A DNA stretch of 64,000 nucleotides, from NCBI GenBank assembly GCA_013398175.1, contig VZRZ01001923.1:434001-498000 (forward strand). The letters are read 5' to 3'. This document shows, piece by piece, positions 14,101 to 25,925 of the stretch. Position numbers and translations under genes: made by a program. The DNA comes from Climacteris rufus (taxonomy: Eukaryota; Chordata; Aves; Passeriformes; Climacteridae). Under the pieces are notes generated by a model that saw only the letters and a list, made by a program, of their open reading frames with translations, was not told the origin of the DNA and did no database searches. The first letter of the stretch is position 1. The number at the start of each line of letters is the position of its first letter.

Positions 14101-14123
14101 GCCTTTTAAAATTTTTTTTCTGG
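8107..14123. other. non-coding stretch, no gene recognised
   Basis: I recognise no coding exon, RNA gene or transposon. A T run sits near 9639-9650 and a C-rich tract at 12001-12026. An AT-rich patch around 9245-9360 has several TAAT cores and could be regulatory, but this is not testable from sequence alone. Open frames here are at most about 140 codons and have no familiar motif. Confidence 0.55.
12001..12026. repeat. C-rich low-complexity tract
   Basis: The tract is C-rich with interspersed T and A and includes an unbroken run of eight C. It is unusual for this AT-rich neighbourhood. No element is attached. Confidence 0.7.
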
Positions 14124-14478
14124 ATAAGAGAAGGCTCCAGGGAGGCCTTAGAGCACGTGTCAATACCTAAAGGTGCTCCAAGAGAGCTGGAGAGGGACTT
14201 TGGACAAGGCCATGGAGTGACATGATGAGGGGAAATAGTTTCAAACTGAAAGAGGGCAGGTTTAGATTAGGAATTAGGAAAAAATTCTTTACTGTGAGGG
14301 TGGTGAAGTATTGGAAGAGGTCACCCAGATAAGCTGTGAATGTCCCAGCTCTGGAAGGGTTCAAGACCAGGTTGGATGGGGCGTGAAGCAACCTGATCTT
14401 GTGGAAGGTGTCCCTGCCCACGGCAGGAGGTTGGAACAAGATGATCTTTAGGTCTGTTCCAACACAAACCATTCCATG
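14124..14478 (+). mobile_element. CR1 LINE, 3'-terminal ~355 bp
   Basis: A clear avian CR1 3' end. The ordered landmarks are 'aaggctccagggaggcctta', 'caagagagctggagagggac', 'ggggaaatagtttcaaactg', 'attctttactgtgagggtgg', 'gttcaagaccaggttggatg' and 'aaggtgtccctgcccacgg'. It ends with 'ttggaacaagatgatcttta' and 'ccaacacaaaccattccatg'. The coding part preserves the end of the reverse-transcriptase ORF as a broken frame. It is 5'-truncated and the 3' microsatellite has been reduced to one unit. Confidence 0.93.
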
Positions 14479-17400
14479 ACTTGCAAGAAAACGGCCAATC
14501 TCCTGTTTAAAAGGCTAAGTTATTAACCTTCCCCATTTAGCAATAAGCAAATTGGTATCACTTCTTTGGTACTGCTTAGACCTTTCCAGCCCACTGTGTA
14601 CTCCACTCTGATTGCACCAAGGCAGCCAGGACCCTTCCTGTGCCCTCCTCTACAGGTTGTGCTGCCTCTGGACTTTCCTATGGCCCCCTCCCAGCCCACA
14701 TCCTCTTATGAACTTGCACACACGAAACCAGCACAAATGCAAATGCCTTTCTGCTGCGATTCTAGAGATTTGCATGTTTTCTCTGCACATTTTCTCAACC
14801 AGTCCATATTCTCCTCCTTGCCTTCCAATGCCAGACCTAGTTCCTAAAAACTATGAGCTTCAACAGCTTAGCTTTTGAAGGAAGCTTTCATAACCCTGAA
14901 TATTTTTTTTTTAACAGCATGCCAGTATTCTGTCTAGCTTGATACCTAATATTCCACTAATAGCTTTATTAGGCTTTACATCATGGTAAAAATGTTGCTA
15001 CAGTAAAGATTGCCTATAGAGGAAAAACCCCAAGATTTATACCACAATCTGTTTATGTTATTGGTTTTTTATTGTTTTTGTATTTTTTTTAAATTATCAG
15101 ATGAAACAATCTAATTGTAAAAATAGACAAGCTTGTTGGCATCCTTGGTATCAAAGGACACGACCCTGCCATCTGTCTGCTTAGAAAGATCTAATTATTT
15201 CTTCAGTCTATTAGCTTATTTCTCAGACTGATAACCCCTTGCCTATTAAGAAGGACCAAAGCTGTTAGAGAAGTGTGCTCACATAAAGCAAACAAACAGA
15301 GCTAATCAGCCTCGCAAGAATTTGTTTAAACTAACTCCAGCCTAAACCCCATTGTGTTAGAAACATGATTAGTAGCAGGCAAGATGCCACCTCATTTTTA
15401 GAAACAGCTCCAAAACCCCTTTTCATCTTCATGTTTACTTATTAACTCTGTATTTTGCACATAATCTGACAGATATGGAGTATTCAATTGGTTAAGATAA
15501 GTGCATTAGTTTGTGTCACAGTAATATTAAATTATGTTTACTCAATTGCAGCAATATTCTGTAATTAAAAAATATTGCACAATGTCTTGTATATTACCAA
15601 GATCCTTCATTTAGTCTAAAAGGATCCCACGTGAAACAAACTGGTCCTTTGGAAAAGCTGCCTGAATTCCAGACCTGTCACTTCACATTCTCTCTTACTC
15701 TATTCCCTAATTACTAAATCAGACATTAATTAATTTATTAGACATAGGACACATGAAGGAGGAGTTACTTTTGCCATGTATTCCATGTCACACCAGTATT
15801 AAGCCTCTCCTTTTCTTTACCTCTTAAAGATTTTGGGGTAAAATAGCAAGCTATGAACAACTTTTTGTTGTTCTTCTCCCTGTAAATCCATCTGTTTCCT
15901 GAAAGAAACAGTTTTGGTTTTTTTTTAATAACTGATATAAATTTTATCAGTTATAATTATAATCTAATATTTTGCCAATTTCAAATTACATATCCCAACC
16001 TCCAGTGAGTAAGATTAGCCCTATGAAATTTTAAGGAACAATCCCTTCTTCACATATTTCCCCACACAGACAAAGTTACAACTGTGAGATCAGCCTATGG
16101 TTTTCTTCTTGAGGAGAAGAAAAGCCACATGCTTCTGAGTTTCAACACTAAAGTGGTTAAAATATTTCTATCAGTACCTATCATTTGCGTATCATTTGCA
16201 TATCAAAAAGGATGATCAGAAAGAACCCTCAACAAATACAGACAAAAGTACCCATGGAGACATCTCCAGGATGTGAGAAATCTGAATGGCTTTCCTCATC
16301 CAAGGTGCAGACAGTGTGCCAGAGGCCCAGTTGAAAGAACATGGAAGGGAGTTTAATAGGAAATGTCCTGTATGAGCCTAGAAAGGCTGACTTTCTCTCT
16401 AGAACACAGATCAAAATGTTCAATAAAAGGTGAGGAACCTTTTCAGCACTTGCACAGCATATTTGGTACATTTAGTGACAACAGGGCATTGCTATATACA
16501 CAAAGTCCATTAAAAAAACACAGGAAATGCAGAAGTAAGAACACAGGAGTCAAAATGTAGCCTACATAGGACCTAAAAAGCATCATCAAAGGTTTTCCAG
16601 TCTTTCCAGGTTTTAAAAGAGATTTATAGAGTAGAAGAACATTTGCAACAGAAACAGCATTATCTTTTCAACTTAAGAAATGCAAGTTTTCAAAAAGCTT
16701 TTTCTAGCTCAAATCACTACCTTTTTTATTGGCAACATTCTGAAGTTGTGAAATGGGGAGAATTTTACCCATGTCAGATGTTGCACAGGTGTGAAGATCC
16801 AGCCCATGTCAAGTTTGCAGTGCCACAACAGTTTAGTCAAGACATCTCTGTAAGCAGGAAAGAAAACGGCTTTGAGTCCTAAAATGCATCACATTATCTG
16901 GAAATTTATCAAAATACTCATCAGCAAACAGATGCAAATTGTCTCAGAAAATCAGAATTGTATTTGACATAGTCTGCAAAGGAAGTATGAGGTATTTGAG
17001 AACAGATACAAAATTTTGGTTTTTTCTGTGACAACTCTGAACCTCAGGCCACCACAACCTGGATGGAGACATTAGTTAGAGAGCCACTGCTGAGGGAATT
17101 ACTGCTTCCACAGTGGATGCAATCTTTCAGAAATGTTTTGTTTTGTAGCTGTTTGGAGGATGGGTCTTTGAACTAGACCCAGTTCCTACGGATAACTCTG
17201 AGAGGGGGAATTCTGTCTGTATAGCACCAAGCAAAAGAAGGTCCCAGGAGGAACAAACCAAACTAAGCACTGAAGAGTGTTAAAAGAGCACCCGTGCACA
17301 GGTGAAGCCACCCTCTTTAGAGATTTGTTTGAACAGACATCTTCAGGTAATGATTTGAGCAAAGTTAAGTGTCCAGAGGGTCTTTGCAGCTCTAGACTTT

Positions 17401-20400
17401 CAACTCATTGGGTATGAAGTCAGTGTTAAATGGTTGCTGCCATCTTGTCCTTTCTTTCCCAAGGGTCACGCTAGCAATTTCTCAGCCCATGCTTGTTTTC
17501 CTCTACTGGACTAGAGCCCAGCAGACTTCTTCCTGAACCAGAGCCAAGCCTGGAAAGGGTTGAATTTCAGTCTGAGAGTCAAGGTTGGCTCTGTGCCTAC
17601 AGGGTCTAAGAGCAAGTGACAGGAAGGAGAGGTGACAAAGGTAAGGTGATCTTCCTGTGGGATGAGACCCAAGACAAGGAGTGAGACTTTAACTGTCCAG
17701 TTTGAGATAACTCTTCCCTTGTTGTCTTTTAGCACTGAGATAATTCTGGGGACATTCCAGGAACATGAAGCCTTCTTGGCTAACCAAGATAGCAATCAAA
17801 TGCAAACACATTAAGGGAGCGTAAGTGACAGAGCTGCTAACTGGCAGCTCCCCGTAGCCTGCTATGCTAACAGGAGTTCAGCTATTGCTGTAACAAGGAT
17901 AGCATTACTGACAGATCCCCCGCACACAGGATACTGAAATCTTGACCCCTGTGAAATGGGTGGGTGTCTGTCATTAAGTTAAGTGGGGATGCGACTCCGT
18001 CAGAACGCGCTGATGTTTCTTTTTTTACTCCCCACACACACAGGCACACGCACCCCTTCCTTCAGACATACTCAAGTCTCAAAGAAACCACCCTTTTCTG
18101 GATCAGGCACTCACAGGGTACAGAGAGGAAGAAATGTCCTTCAGCAACCTGCTTTCTATATAGGGTTTGCAGAAATAGGGCAGCCCAATCTCTTCTGATA
18201 GCAGCACATGCATCCCCAAGATTTGCTGGAGGGCTTTTGGCTGGCCCAAGAAAAATCCTAAGCAAGCTGCAGTCTCCCCTGCCTGTTGGGGCAGGTAATG
18301 TGCACAGAGGGAAGGACTCCAGTCAAGTGGTTGACAGGACTGGACCATCTTGGAGGAGAAAGCTCTCTGTGTCAGGCTCTGTTAACCCAAAGGTGCCGTT
18401 TGTGGTGCTGGTAGCACCATTCCTTCTGCTCTCAAACCGTGCAGAGCAGCCCAAGTGATGATAATCACGCATGATTCCCCACAGGAGACAAGCTGCAATT
18501 CCAGACACAAAGGTAACACAGGGAATACAGAGTGTTCTGAGGACTCTGGAGTGAGGTTTGTGTCCTGACTGGCCTCTTTGTGTGCTCCAAGTAGTGCCCA
18601 ACTTCATTTCTCTGTCCTCTCTCCTGATCCCATGCATTGGCTCTCCCTACCAGGGCTCTGGTTACTCAGGAACTGCTGCTCCTCCAAGCAGCCCTGGCAT
18701 GTCCTTAGTGCCACCACTGCTGACTCCCAGGAGACCCTCTGGGCAGGAACACAAAGTGGACAGCAAAACAAAGCTCACTGCACTTGCTGTACCATGTTTA
18801 ACTGCTGCTGGCTCTGTCAGGACCACTACTGGGAACCAGTTAAATAACACAAAAATGTACCTGCCACCACAGCAGAGAAACATGGGCAAACTTCTGTGCT
18901 TTGTACCCATGAAAGTTACTGTCTGCTCTTTGCACTTCAAATTTAAGCCTTGCACAGAAGCAACATGCAGAAAAAATGTCTGCTGTTCAGGCTGTGCTGC
19001 AACCAGCAGTTCTGAGGCCTTTGAAATCTGTGGGGGGGAAAAAAGAGCATGTTTTTATTTCTGTCAATCCCATGCTGAGGCATGCCAGAAAGGCCATTCC
19101 AGAAGTGTAGTCAAGTCAAAGTGGACTATAAATTTTTTAAATTACTCTGCGTCCAACACCCTAAAGTGGAGCTGGAGGCAGGAGTCCTCTCAGACTACTT
19201 TTCAGATGTACAAACCATCATTTATAACACAGAAAGTTCCTACCAAAAAAAAAATATAGCATTTTTGCTTGTCAGATTCCAGAGGGAGTTTATTATTGAC
19301 ATGGTGGTTGCTATTATATGAACCATAGAGAGAAGTGGCTTAAATATTACACAATTTCAGCATTAAGGCAACGAGTGATCCCAATTGTGAGCTCACAACA
19401 CATCTCAAGCAGCTTTCTGGTAAAATTCTAATCTTTGATTTTGAAAGCTGAATTTAAGCCCAGATCCTCCCATGCTCAGACAACATAACAGGTGAATCCA
19501 TTTCACCCCCTCCCCAAGCCTGCAAGAGACCTGTTTGTAGAGCATTGTGCTCCTTCCTAAATCTGATCCACTGCCTTTTGAGGTCAAATGGAAGCTTTGT
19601 GTTATTTACAGACTCTGTATTGTATCAGTTCTAATAAAGAGCAGCAGAACCAGGCAGTTCAATATCTGATTTCATCATCCTGCACCTTTTCAACACTATG
19701 ACACAGACAGCACAGAGCTAGAGTTTATCACCAAACATGTCAGATAACACAAGGGGAGGAAATCTCTCACCTACAGAATTTAAACTTATTACATCTCTAA
19801 ATGAAACACACAACTATTTTTATAAATCAATAAGTTTCTAATAAAAAAATAAATCATTTTGCTTTTTGCTTGCCAGAAAAATCAATTTAAGAACACAGCA
19901 GCAAACAAACTGTCTGCTTGTGAGTAGACCAGGGTCCTGTGCTGTTCCTTCTCTGATCTCAGAGTTTTTTATCATCCACAAAGCACATCTTGTAAAGGAG
20001 TTCAATCCAAATAAAATAGACTGGCTTTGTTAACACAAACCAGGAGTTCACAAAAACTGCCAATTTTTCTCTAGACATGGTCCCTAAGCTTATGCTTTTG
20101 ACAGGAATGTCTTCTTTAGCCCATCAGTGATTTAATTTTCCTATTTCAAATTCAAACCTCATTCAAGCTCTTTCGGAAGAAAAACATTTCTCTGTCACAA
20201 TTGCCATTCTTGCCTGCACTTCCAAATGGAATTAAACTTGCACAACAGATGCCACTTGGCAGTGTGTGTACATACACAACTCCTCCAAAAATTTTGAATG
20301 CCTCAGTCAATTTGTCACATGAGTACAATATCTCCAAACAAGTCGAGTCCTACAGTTTTAATAATCACAAGTTTCAGTAACAGGGAAGAAAGATTCCAAT

Positions 20401-21589
20401 ACTGTACTGCGTTAGCATGAGCTCTTTTCCTATTTGACATCTGGAAACTGGGAGAGGCACTCTGATTTTGGGGAATGTCAGAAATATTTCCTCAAGTATT
20501 AAAAACTTCACTGCCTCTTTCTATAGGACAATGGGTTTGAGGGTGTAGTCAAAAGAAGTGAGGGTAAAGCTATCTAACTGTCTTTCTATCTATCTATTGG
20601 AAGTCAATTCCTTCCTTTCATTACTATTTTATTTTACCTGTGATACTTTATCCAACACAGAAATATACAGATAGAATCACTCTGCACCCGTTTGAATCAT
20701 CACTGTATTGGCAGTTCATCACAGGAAGAAAATTCAGCTTCTGGAAGGCAGAGATATTTTCACCACTGTCTGCATATTAACCAGCTCACACCCAGATGGA
20801 TTCAGTCCTGTCACAGGACATTTCTAACATCCAGAGCCTCTCCACTGCTAGATCACAATCTAAATGAAGAGGGAACTGGTTCTCTGCCTGCTGTGGATCT
20901 CTGATGTTTTCTCAGTTCTGATGCCACCCTGAAGGCAGCAAGGTGTGCAGTCAGAGTAAGCTGTGTAAGATAAAACCTGACATGAACCAGGGCACAGACT
21001 GAAATCCAAAGATCTTCCACTGCTACAGCAGTGCCCAGACTTCCCTCTAAAACCACAGGCTACTTTGGGACTTGGGCAATCGGTGTTTCTTTCTTCTGCA
21101 CAAAAGGGAACGATTTCACCATAACTCAGGAAGAAGCCTATCTCAAAATTGCCCCTAAGCTCTATATTTCTTCTTCATTCCATTTTGAAGAAACAGATCT
21201 AAATTTTTCTTTGGCAGGAGAGGTAAACAAAGCAAAGGTGAGACCTCCTGGACTCCAGTTCTAGTTATATAGAGCTGTTTAAATGCACCTACAGACACAG
21301 AAGGAGAACGCTTGTTCTGCTACTGACATTCACACCATATTCAACATTCTGGCTCCTGAACAGTGACTGGCACCTCTCTGCAGCCCAGGGTAAAACCCCA
21401 GCCTTCCTGCAGCTGTGAGGTAGGAAACACTAAGGAGGGGGATGTACTTTGCTTTTTAGGCTGCATTCTGTAGGACCACAAGCAGCACAGAGAAGTCAAA
21501 CACTGCTCACCACTGCTCTCAGTCCAAGAACCAAAGGCCATCACATGAACCCTGCTGGCATCAGGCAAGTAAATAAATGGAAGCAGTTC
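14479..21589. other. non-coding stretch, no gene recognised
   Basis: I see no gene or transposon. The 233-codon open frame 18558-19259 (+) has no recognisable family, is overlapped by other open frames in both orientations and is probably chance. An AT-rich block at about 15480-15600 contains paired homeodomain-like cores and is a candidate conserved non-coding element. A short CA-rich stretch is near 18030. Confidence 0.55.
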
Positions 21590-21850
21590 TCAAAACAGCT
21601 TCAAATTAAGGTGTGCAATGCTCTGCCACTGGAGCTATAGAGACCAGAAGGAGGCACAGAATTCAAGGAGCTGCTAGAAAATTCCGTGGAAGGAAAATCC
21701 ACCGTGGGCTACTAAAAATGAAGACATTGCTGGTGTTTAAGGGACAGTAAGGACACAGGATGATTTTCCCCTGAGCACCTGCTGCCAGAGGCAGGATGGC
21801 AAACTAGACAGACCTTTGGCCCTGCTCAGCCAACTTCCTCCTGTTTCCCC
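21590..21850 (+). mobile_element. old CR1/L3-like LINE 3' fragment
   Basis: The order of segments matches the 3' end of the older amniote CR1/L3 lineage and not the typical avian CR1. There is a 'gcaatgctctgccact' segment, then 'cacagaattcaaggagctgc', then a 'ggctactaaaaatgaagac' segment. These are followed by 'gagcacctgctgccagaggc', 'caggatggcaaactagacag' and 'cctttggccctgctcagcc', which recalls the '..actgggctagatgg..ttggtctg..' end of that lineage. Divergence is high, so the ends are approximate. A profile search would be needed to name the subfamily. Confidence 0.5.
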
Positions 21851-24800
21851 GATTTTCCATTTTAAAGTTTCTGACTCCTTTCCTAGCTGGATATGGAGGG
21901 TGTGGGGATATGTGCTCAGGTACCTGCCTTGGTTACTGACTTGGCACTCTAAGTTAGCCAGCACATTGATGACCTCAAGCCCTTGAGGGAGACATTTAGG
22001 GCTTGTTTTTAAAGGTCACCCTCCCTTACAAAGCAATCTGATGAAATTATGTGCCCAAAGTCCTTTCCAAAAGCTGGTTCCAAACCCAGATCTTGCTATT
22101 TGCTAGTGGTTTTTGCAGACCCCAGTGACCTCCTCTAGCATAAGTGAGTAACTTCATGCTGCCTTTTGTCAAAGAAAGGTATTTTGGGTCCATGTAGGCT
22201 CATAAGCTGCTTTGTACTGTTCCATCAGCAGAATAAAAATTAAAATTTTTCCAGACTCCCAGTGGATTAATTGCTACTCTGGATGTAAGACAGTGAAATA
22301 GAAGGTCAGATCTGAAACACGTGGTACCCACAGCTAAAACAGGCAGGCAGGAGTGGGGAAAATCAGTGAATTTACCTTGAAAAATCAACGAAAGATCCCA
22401 CAAAGTGCCAGAACAGAGAAAAACAGGCAGCCTGACTGCAACAGGCTGTCACTGGCAGAGGCTGCTGTGACATTAAAGCCATATTCCCTCCCCTTGGCAG
22501 CGTGACTGCCATTCCACAGCCAAAATGTTCAGTGGTAGGCACCAGTTCCCAAAGGATGCTCTACTACAGTCTCATTTCAGGTTAGGAATAACACACTTAT
22601 GTGGACACGTGTAGCAGAGTCCCTAGAGAGCTTCTTGTCACCTCACCTCCAAGTTTTGACATGAGGCAGGATGCTTATTATGTAGGGTCCTACTATGCTA
22701 ACATGAGCCAAGAGGGCTCTGGGATCCTCACTGGTACTGTTTCTGCATGAAGATCTGCCTTGCTTTCACTGTGATAACCTCCTGGCTTTTCAAATAAACA
22801 GTCTGACCCTCCCAATAGCTGGAATTAATCTGCTAACACAAAGCCTAACCAGGAATAAAGACAAACAATGAAATGTCTTCTGATTTCAGTCATGGTCTGT
22901 CAGTCAGATTCAGGCACTAAAATTCACCAGACAAACTACTGCCTCTCTTCCACAGTACCAAGTTTAGCTCTCAAAAAACACAACTGGAAAACAGAGGCTA
23001 TTGCAAAGTGTAGAAGTAATAGCTTAAAAATATGGCAGCTAAAACTCAAAGCAGAAGTTTTACATCCCATACCTAACAAAGGTTTTCAAATATCATCATT
23101 GGATTGAACAGACCTTGTATAGGGATTGCATTGCTTAGAAGTCCCATCCTCTGGGGTTTCTTTGCAGATGCTCATTTCTTCCCAAACCAGAAGACAGGAT
23201 ATGGGAGGGCATCTAGAGAGAAAACATAATGTAAAAATTTCTGTGCTCAAAGGTGTGGTTTCTGTAACAGAACATCCCAGACTAAATAGCAGCAGCACCG
23301 AGCTCTGTCTGTCGCCAGTCCATATTCACTGGGTGTGGATCTGGTTTATTCTGAAAAGCTGCATGTCTAAAACGGTGTTACTTGGCTGTTTGTTTGATCT
23401 TGCACAAATATTTATAACATTCCTAAGGAAAACCTCATACCAGCAGTATATGATACTTAGATTTTCACAGAGGAGAGAATTTCAGATTCATGAAATGTCT
23501 GTTGTATCTAAGGCTCTTTTTCCCACCTTCAATACACACCCAGTGTTTTCAAGTCCTCTCCCTTAATATTATTATGTGTGGTGTTTCAGGATGAATGTGA
23601 AATAAATCATTTAATTGCACTTCTTCTAAAATGTTGTATCTAGATATCCAAAAGCTGAAGTAGTTAATAATGCTCTCGGCAGATAAATTTTTATTCTGTT
23701 ATGAAATAAAAGCAAATTGATCTAGGATTAAAGTACTAGCCTACATTTCTTTTAAAGTCTTAATTAGAAGTTCATTGATTTTTCTATAGAGACATAAAAT
23801 AAAATGGTTTTGCAAGCAATGAGCTCCTGGTACTTGCAGCACCAATAAGAAATGCAACCACGATGCATGCTCCATTATGCTAAGTGGAAATTCATATATG
23901 AGGTATTTTTGACATAAAACTTTTAACATAAATGTAAGTGAAAGATGGGCAAGAGCAAAAAAAGTGTCATTATGCCTGTTTTATGAGAAAAACCTGACAC
24001 AAAAGGTTTAGATGCAAGTCAGCTTCTCAGTCTCACCAAATCTAAATTATCTGGCCTCAGTTTCAAAGCCACCCACATTATTGCTCTTATTATTGTTCTG
24101 ATTATCAAAAGCCCTGAACTACGCAGGACTCAGGTTATTATTTCAAACCTCAGCACCTCTTACATCCTCCACTACACTCCCTCCCACAAAGAGAAGCTCC
24201 CTATGGCCTTGCAGAGAACCACTTTGGTCTCTCCCCCCTTTATATGTGCTGCATCACCTAGTGAGGGCTACAGAAATAACCATTTACAAGCTGCCTTTCT
24301 GCAGCCAGTCAGCACCTCAGCTTTGTCCACAGAGAATCTGAGGCAGAAATGTTCTTTTTGTGTCGTGTCACAGCAGTAAGTGATCCACTTCATCAAGTTT
24401 AGTGTCTATCCATGGCTGGTAATGAGCCTTTGCCCCCGCTCACTGTGCAATAAAGCAACACAGAGGAAGTTTATACTTGCAGGCAGATTTTCTTCTCCAG
24501 TTTGCAGCATGTTTAGCAGGAGAGGTCAGATATGCACTGTACCTTTCTGCTCCATACATCAGCTGGTGACTCAGCCTGGCAGTCCCACCAAAAGCACCTG
24601 GGAGTAAGAGTTGATGCTCTAGCAGAGAGCTGTGCACTTGCTTGCAATTTACGCTGTTTGTGACATGAACTTGCTGAAGTTTAGGCTCTCAGGGATTCTC
24701 CAAGTGTATGTTCACATTTATACCAGTAAATATTCACTCCTAACAGAGAGATGTTGTCTCAACAGCCAAAAAAGAAGTGGCTCACAGAGACTGCAGTTGC

Positions 24801-25051
24801 TTCACTTGCTTTGTACACTTTACAAGGCTAGGGATTAGCTGCTCAAACTTCAGGTTTTAAGAGTGAAAGTTGCACAGCTCTTTACATCCAGAATTGGGTA
24901 GATTTTGGGGTGACCTAGCAAATGCTGAGGGCATTTTTAGTAGCATATGGGAATAGTTATTCTCCTGCCTCAGAAGGAGGTATCATACATAGCCTACACA
25001 ATAAGCAGCTGAAAAGTAGAGAGACTCTTGTTTTAGAAGAGATTCTCTTCT
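21851..25051. other. non-coding stretch, no gene recognised
   Basis: No exon or transposon is recognised. The longest open frame (23126-23566, +, 146 codons) has no known motif. The AT-rich stretch 23590-23930 has dense TAAT/ATTA and ATGCAT-type motifs and is a candidate regulatory element (see findings). Confidence 0.55.
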
Positions 25052-25925
25052 CACAGAATCTTAGAATCTTTTGGGTAGGAAAAGACCTTTAATACCATCA
25101 ACCATTACCTCAGCACTGCCAAACCCACTACTAAACCAGGTCCCCAAGTGCCACATGTACACAATTTTAGATACCTCCAAGGATGGAGACTCCACCACTG
25201 CCCTGGGCAGCCTATTCCAGTCCTTGACACTCCTTTGATGAAGAAATTCTTCCTAATATCCAATACAAACTTCTCCTGGCACAAACTGAGGTAATTTCCT
25301 CTTGTCCTCTTTCTTGTTACCTGGGAGAAGAGACCAATCCACAGCTGGCTGCAGGATCCTGTCAGGGATGTGTAGAGAGTGATAAGGTTTCCCCCAAGCC
25401 TCTTTTTCTCCAGGATAAACACCCCCAGCTTCCTCAGCTGCTCCTCATCAGACTTGTGCTCCAGACCCTTCCTCAGCTCCACTGCCCTTCTCTGGACACA
25501 TCCCAGCACCTCAATGTCTTTCTTTTCATGAGGGACCCAAAACTGACGCCAGGTTTCAATGTGTGGCCTCACCAGTGCCCAGCACAGGGGGACAGTCACT
25601 GCCCTGGTCTTCTGGCTACACTATTCCTGTGACAGACTGGGTGCCATTGGCCTTCTTGGCTACCTGGACACACCTGGGCTCATGTTCAGGCACTGTCAAC
25701 CAGCACCCCGAGGTCCTTTTCCACCAGGCAGCTTTCCAGCCACTCTTCCCTCAGCCTGTAGTGGTACATGAGGTTGTTGTGATACAAATGCAGGACCTGG
25801 CACTTGGTTCTGTTTAATCTCATGCAACTGGCCTCGCTCCACTGATCCAGCCTGTCCAGATCCATTTGTAGAGCCTTCCTACCCTCCAGCAGATCAACAC
25901 TCCTGCCAATCTCGTAGGTTTGCAT
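25052..25925 (-). mobile_element. CR1 LINE, longest copy in the window, antisense
   Basis: Reading the minus strand, this runs from the C-terminal half of the CR1 reverse-transcriptase ORF to the 3' end. The plus strand shows the familiar antisense order: 'gagactccaccactgccctg', 'cctattccagtccttgacac', 'gagaagagaccaatccacag', 'cttgtgctccagacccttcc', 'cagcacctcaatgtctttct', 'gtgtggcctcaccagtgccc' and 'tccagcctgtccagatccat'. The 3' end at about 25052 carries two degenerate tail units (CAGAATCTTAGAATC). It is 5'-truncated just downstream of where the catalytic FADD motif would lie, so it cannot encode an active enzyme. Confidence 0.96.
25105..25925 (-). pseudogene. CR1 ORF2 C-terminal remnant (reverse transcriptase thumb/C-terminus)
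   Basis: Two minus-strand frames cover the end of the CR1 polymerase. Positions 25686-25925 read '..NRTKCQVLHL..EKDLGVLVDS', the region just after the catalytic core. Positions 25105-25599 are open for 164 codons and include 'KKDIEVLGCVQRRAVEL', 'GLEHKSDEEQLRKLGVF' and 'LDIRKNFF', all characteristic of the CR1 C-terminus. Between them (about 25600-25685) the frame shifts and stops appear. The endonuclease and the catalytic palm are missing through 5' truncation. The second segment stays open, so the copy is moderately young. Confidence 0.9.

Noticed and set aside
18558..19259. 233-residue plus-strand open frame
   Set aside because: Overlapped by open frames in other phases on both strands, with no motif and no splice or promoter context.
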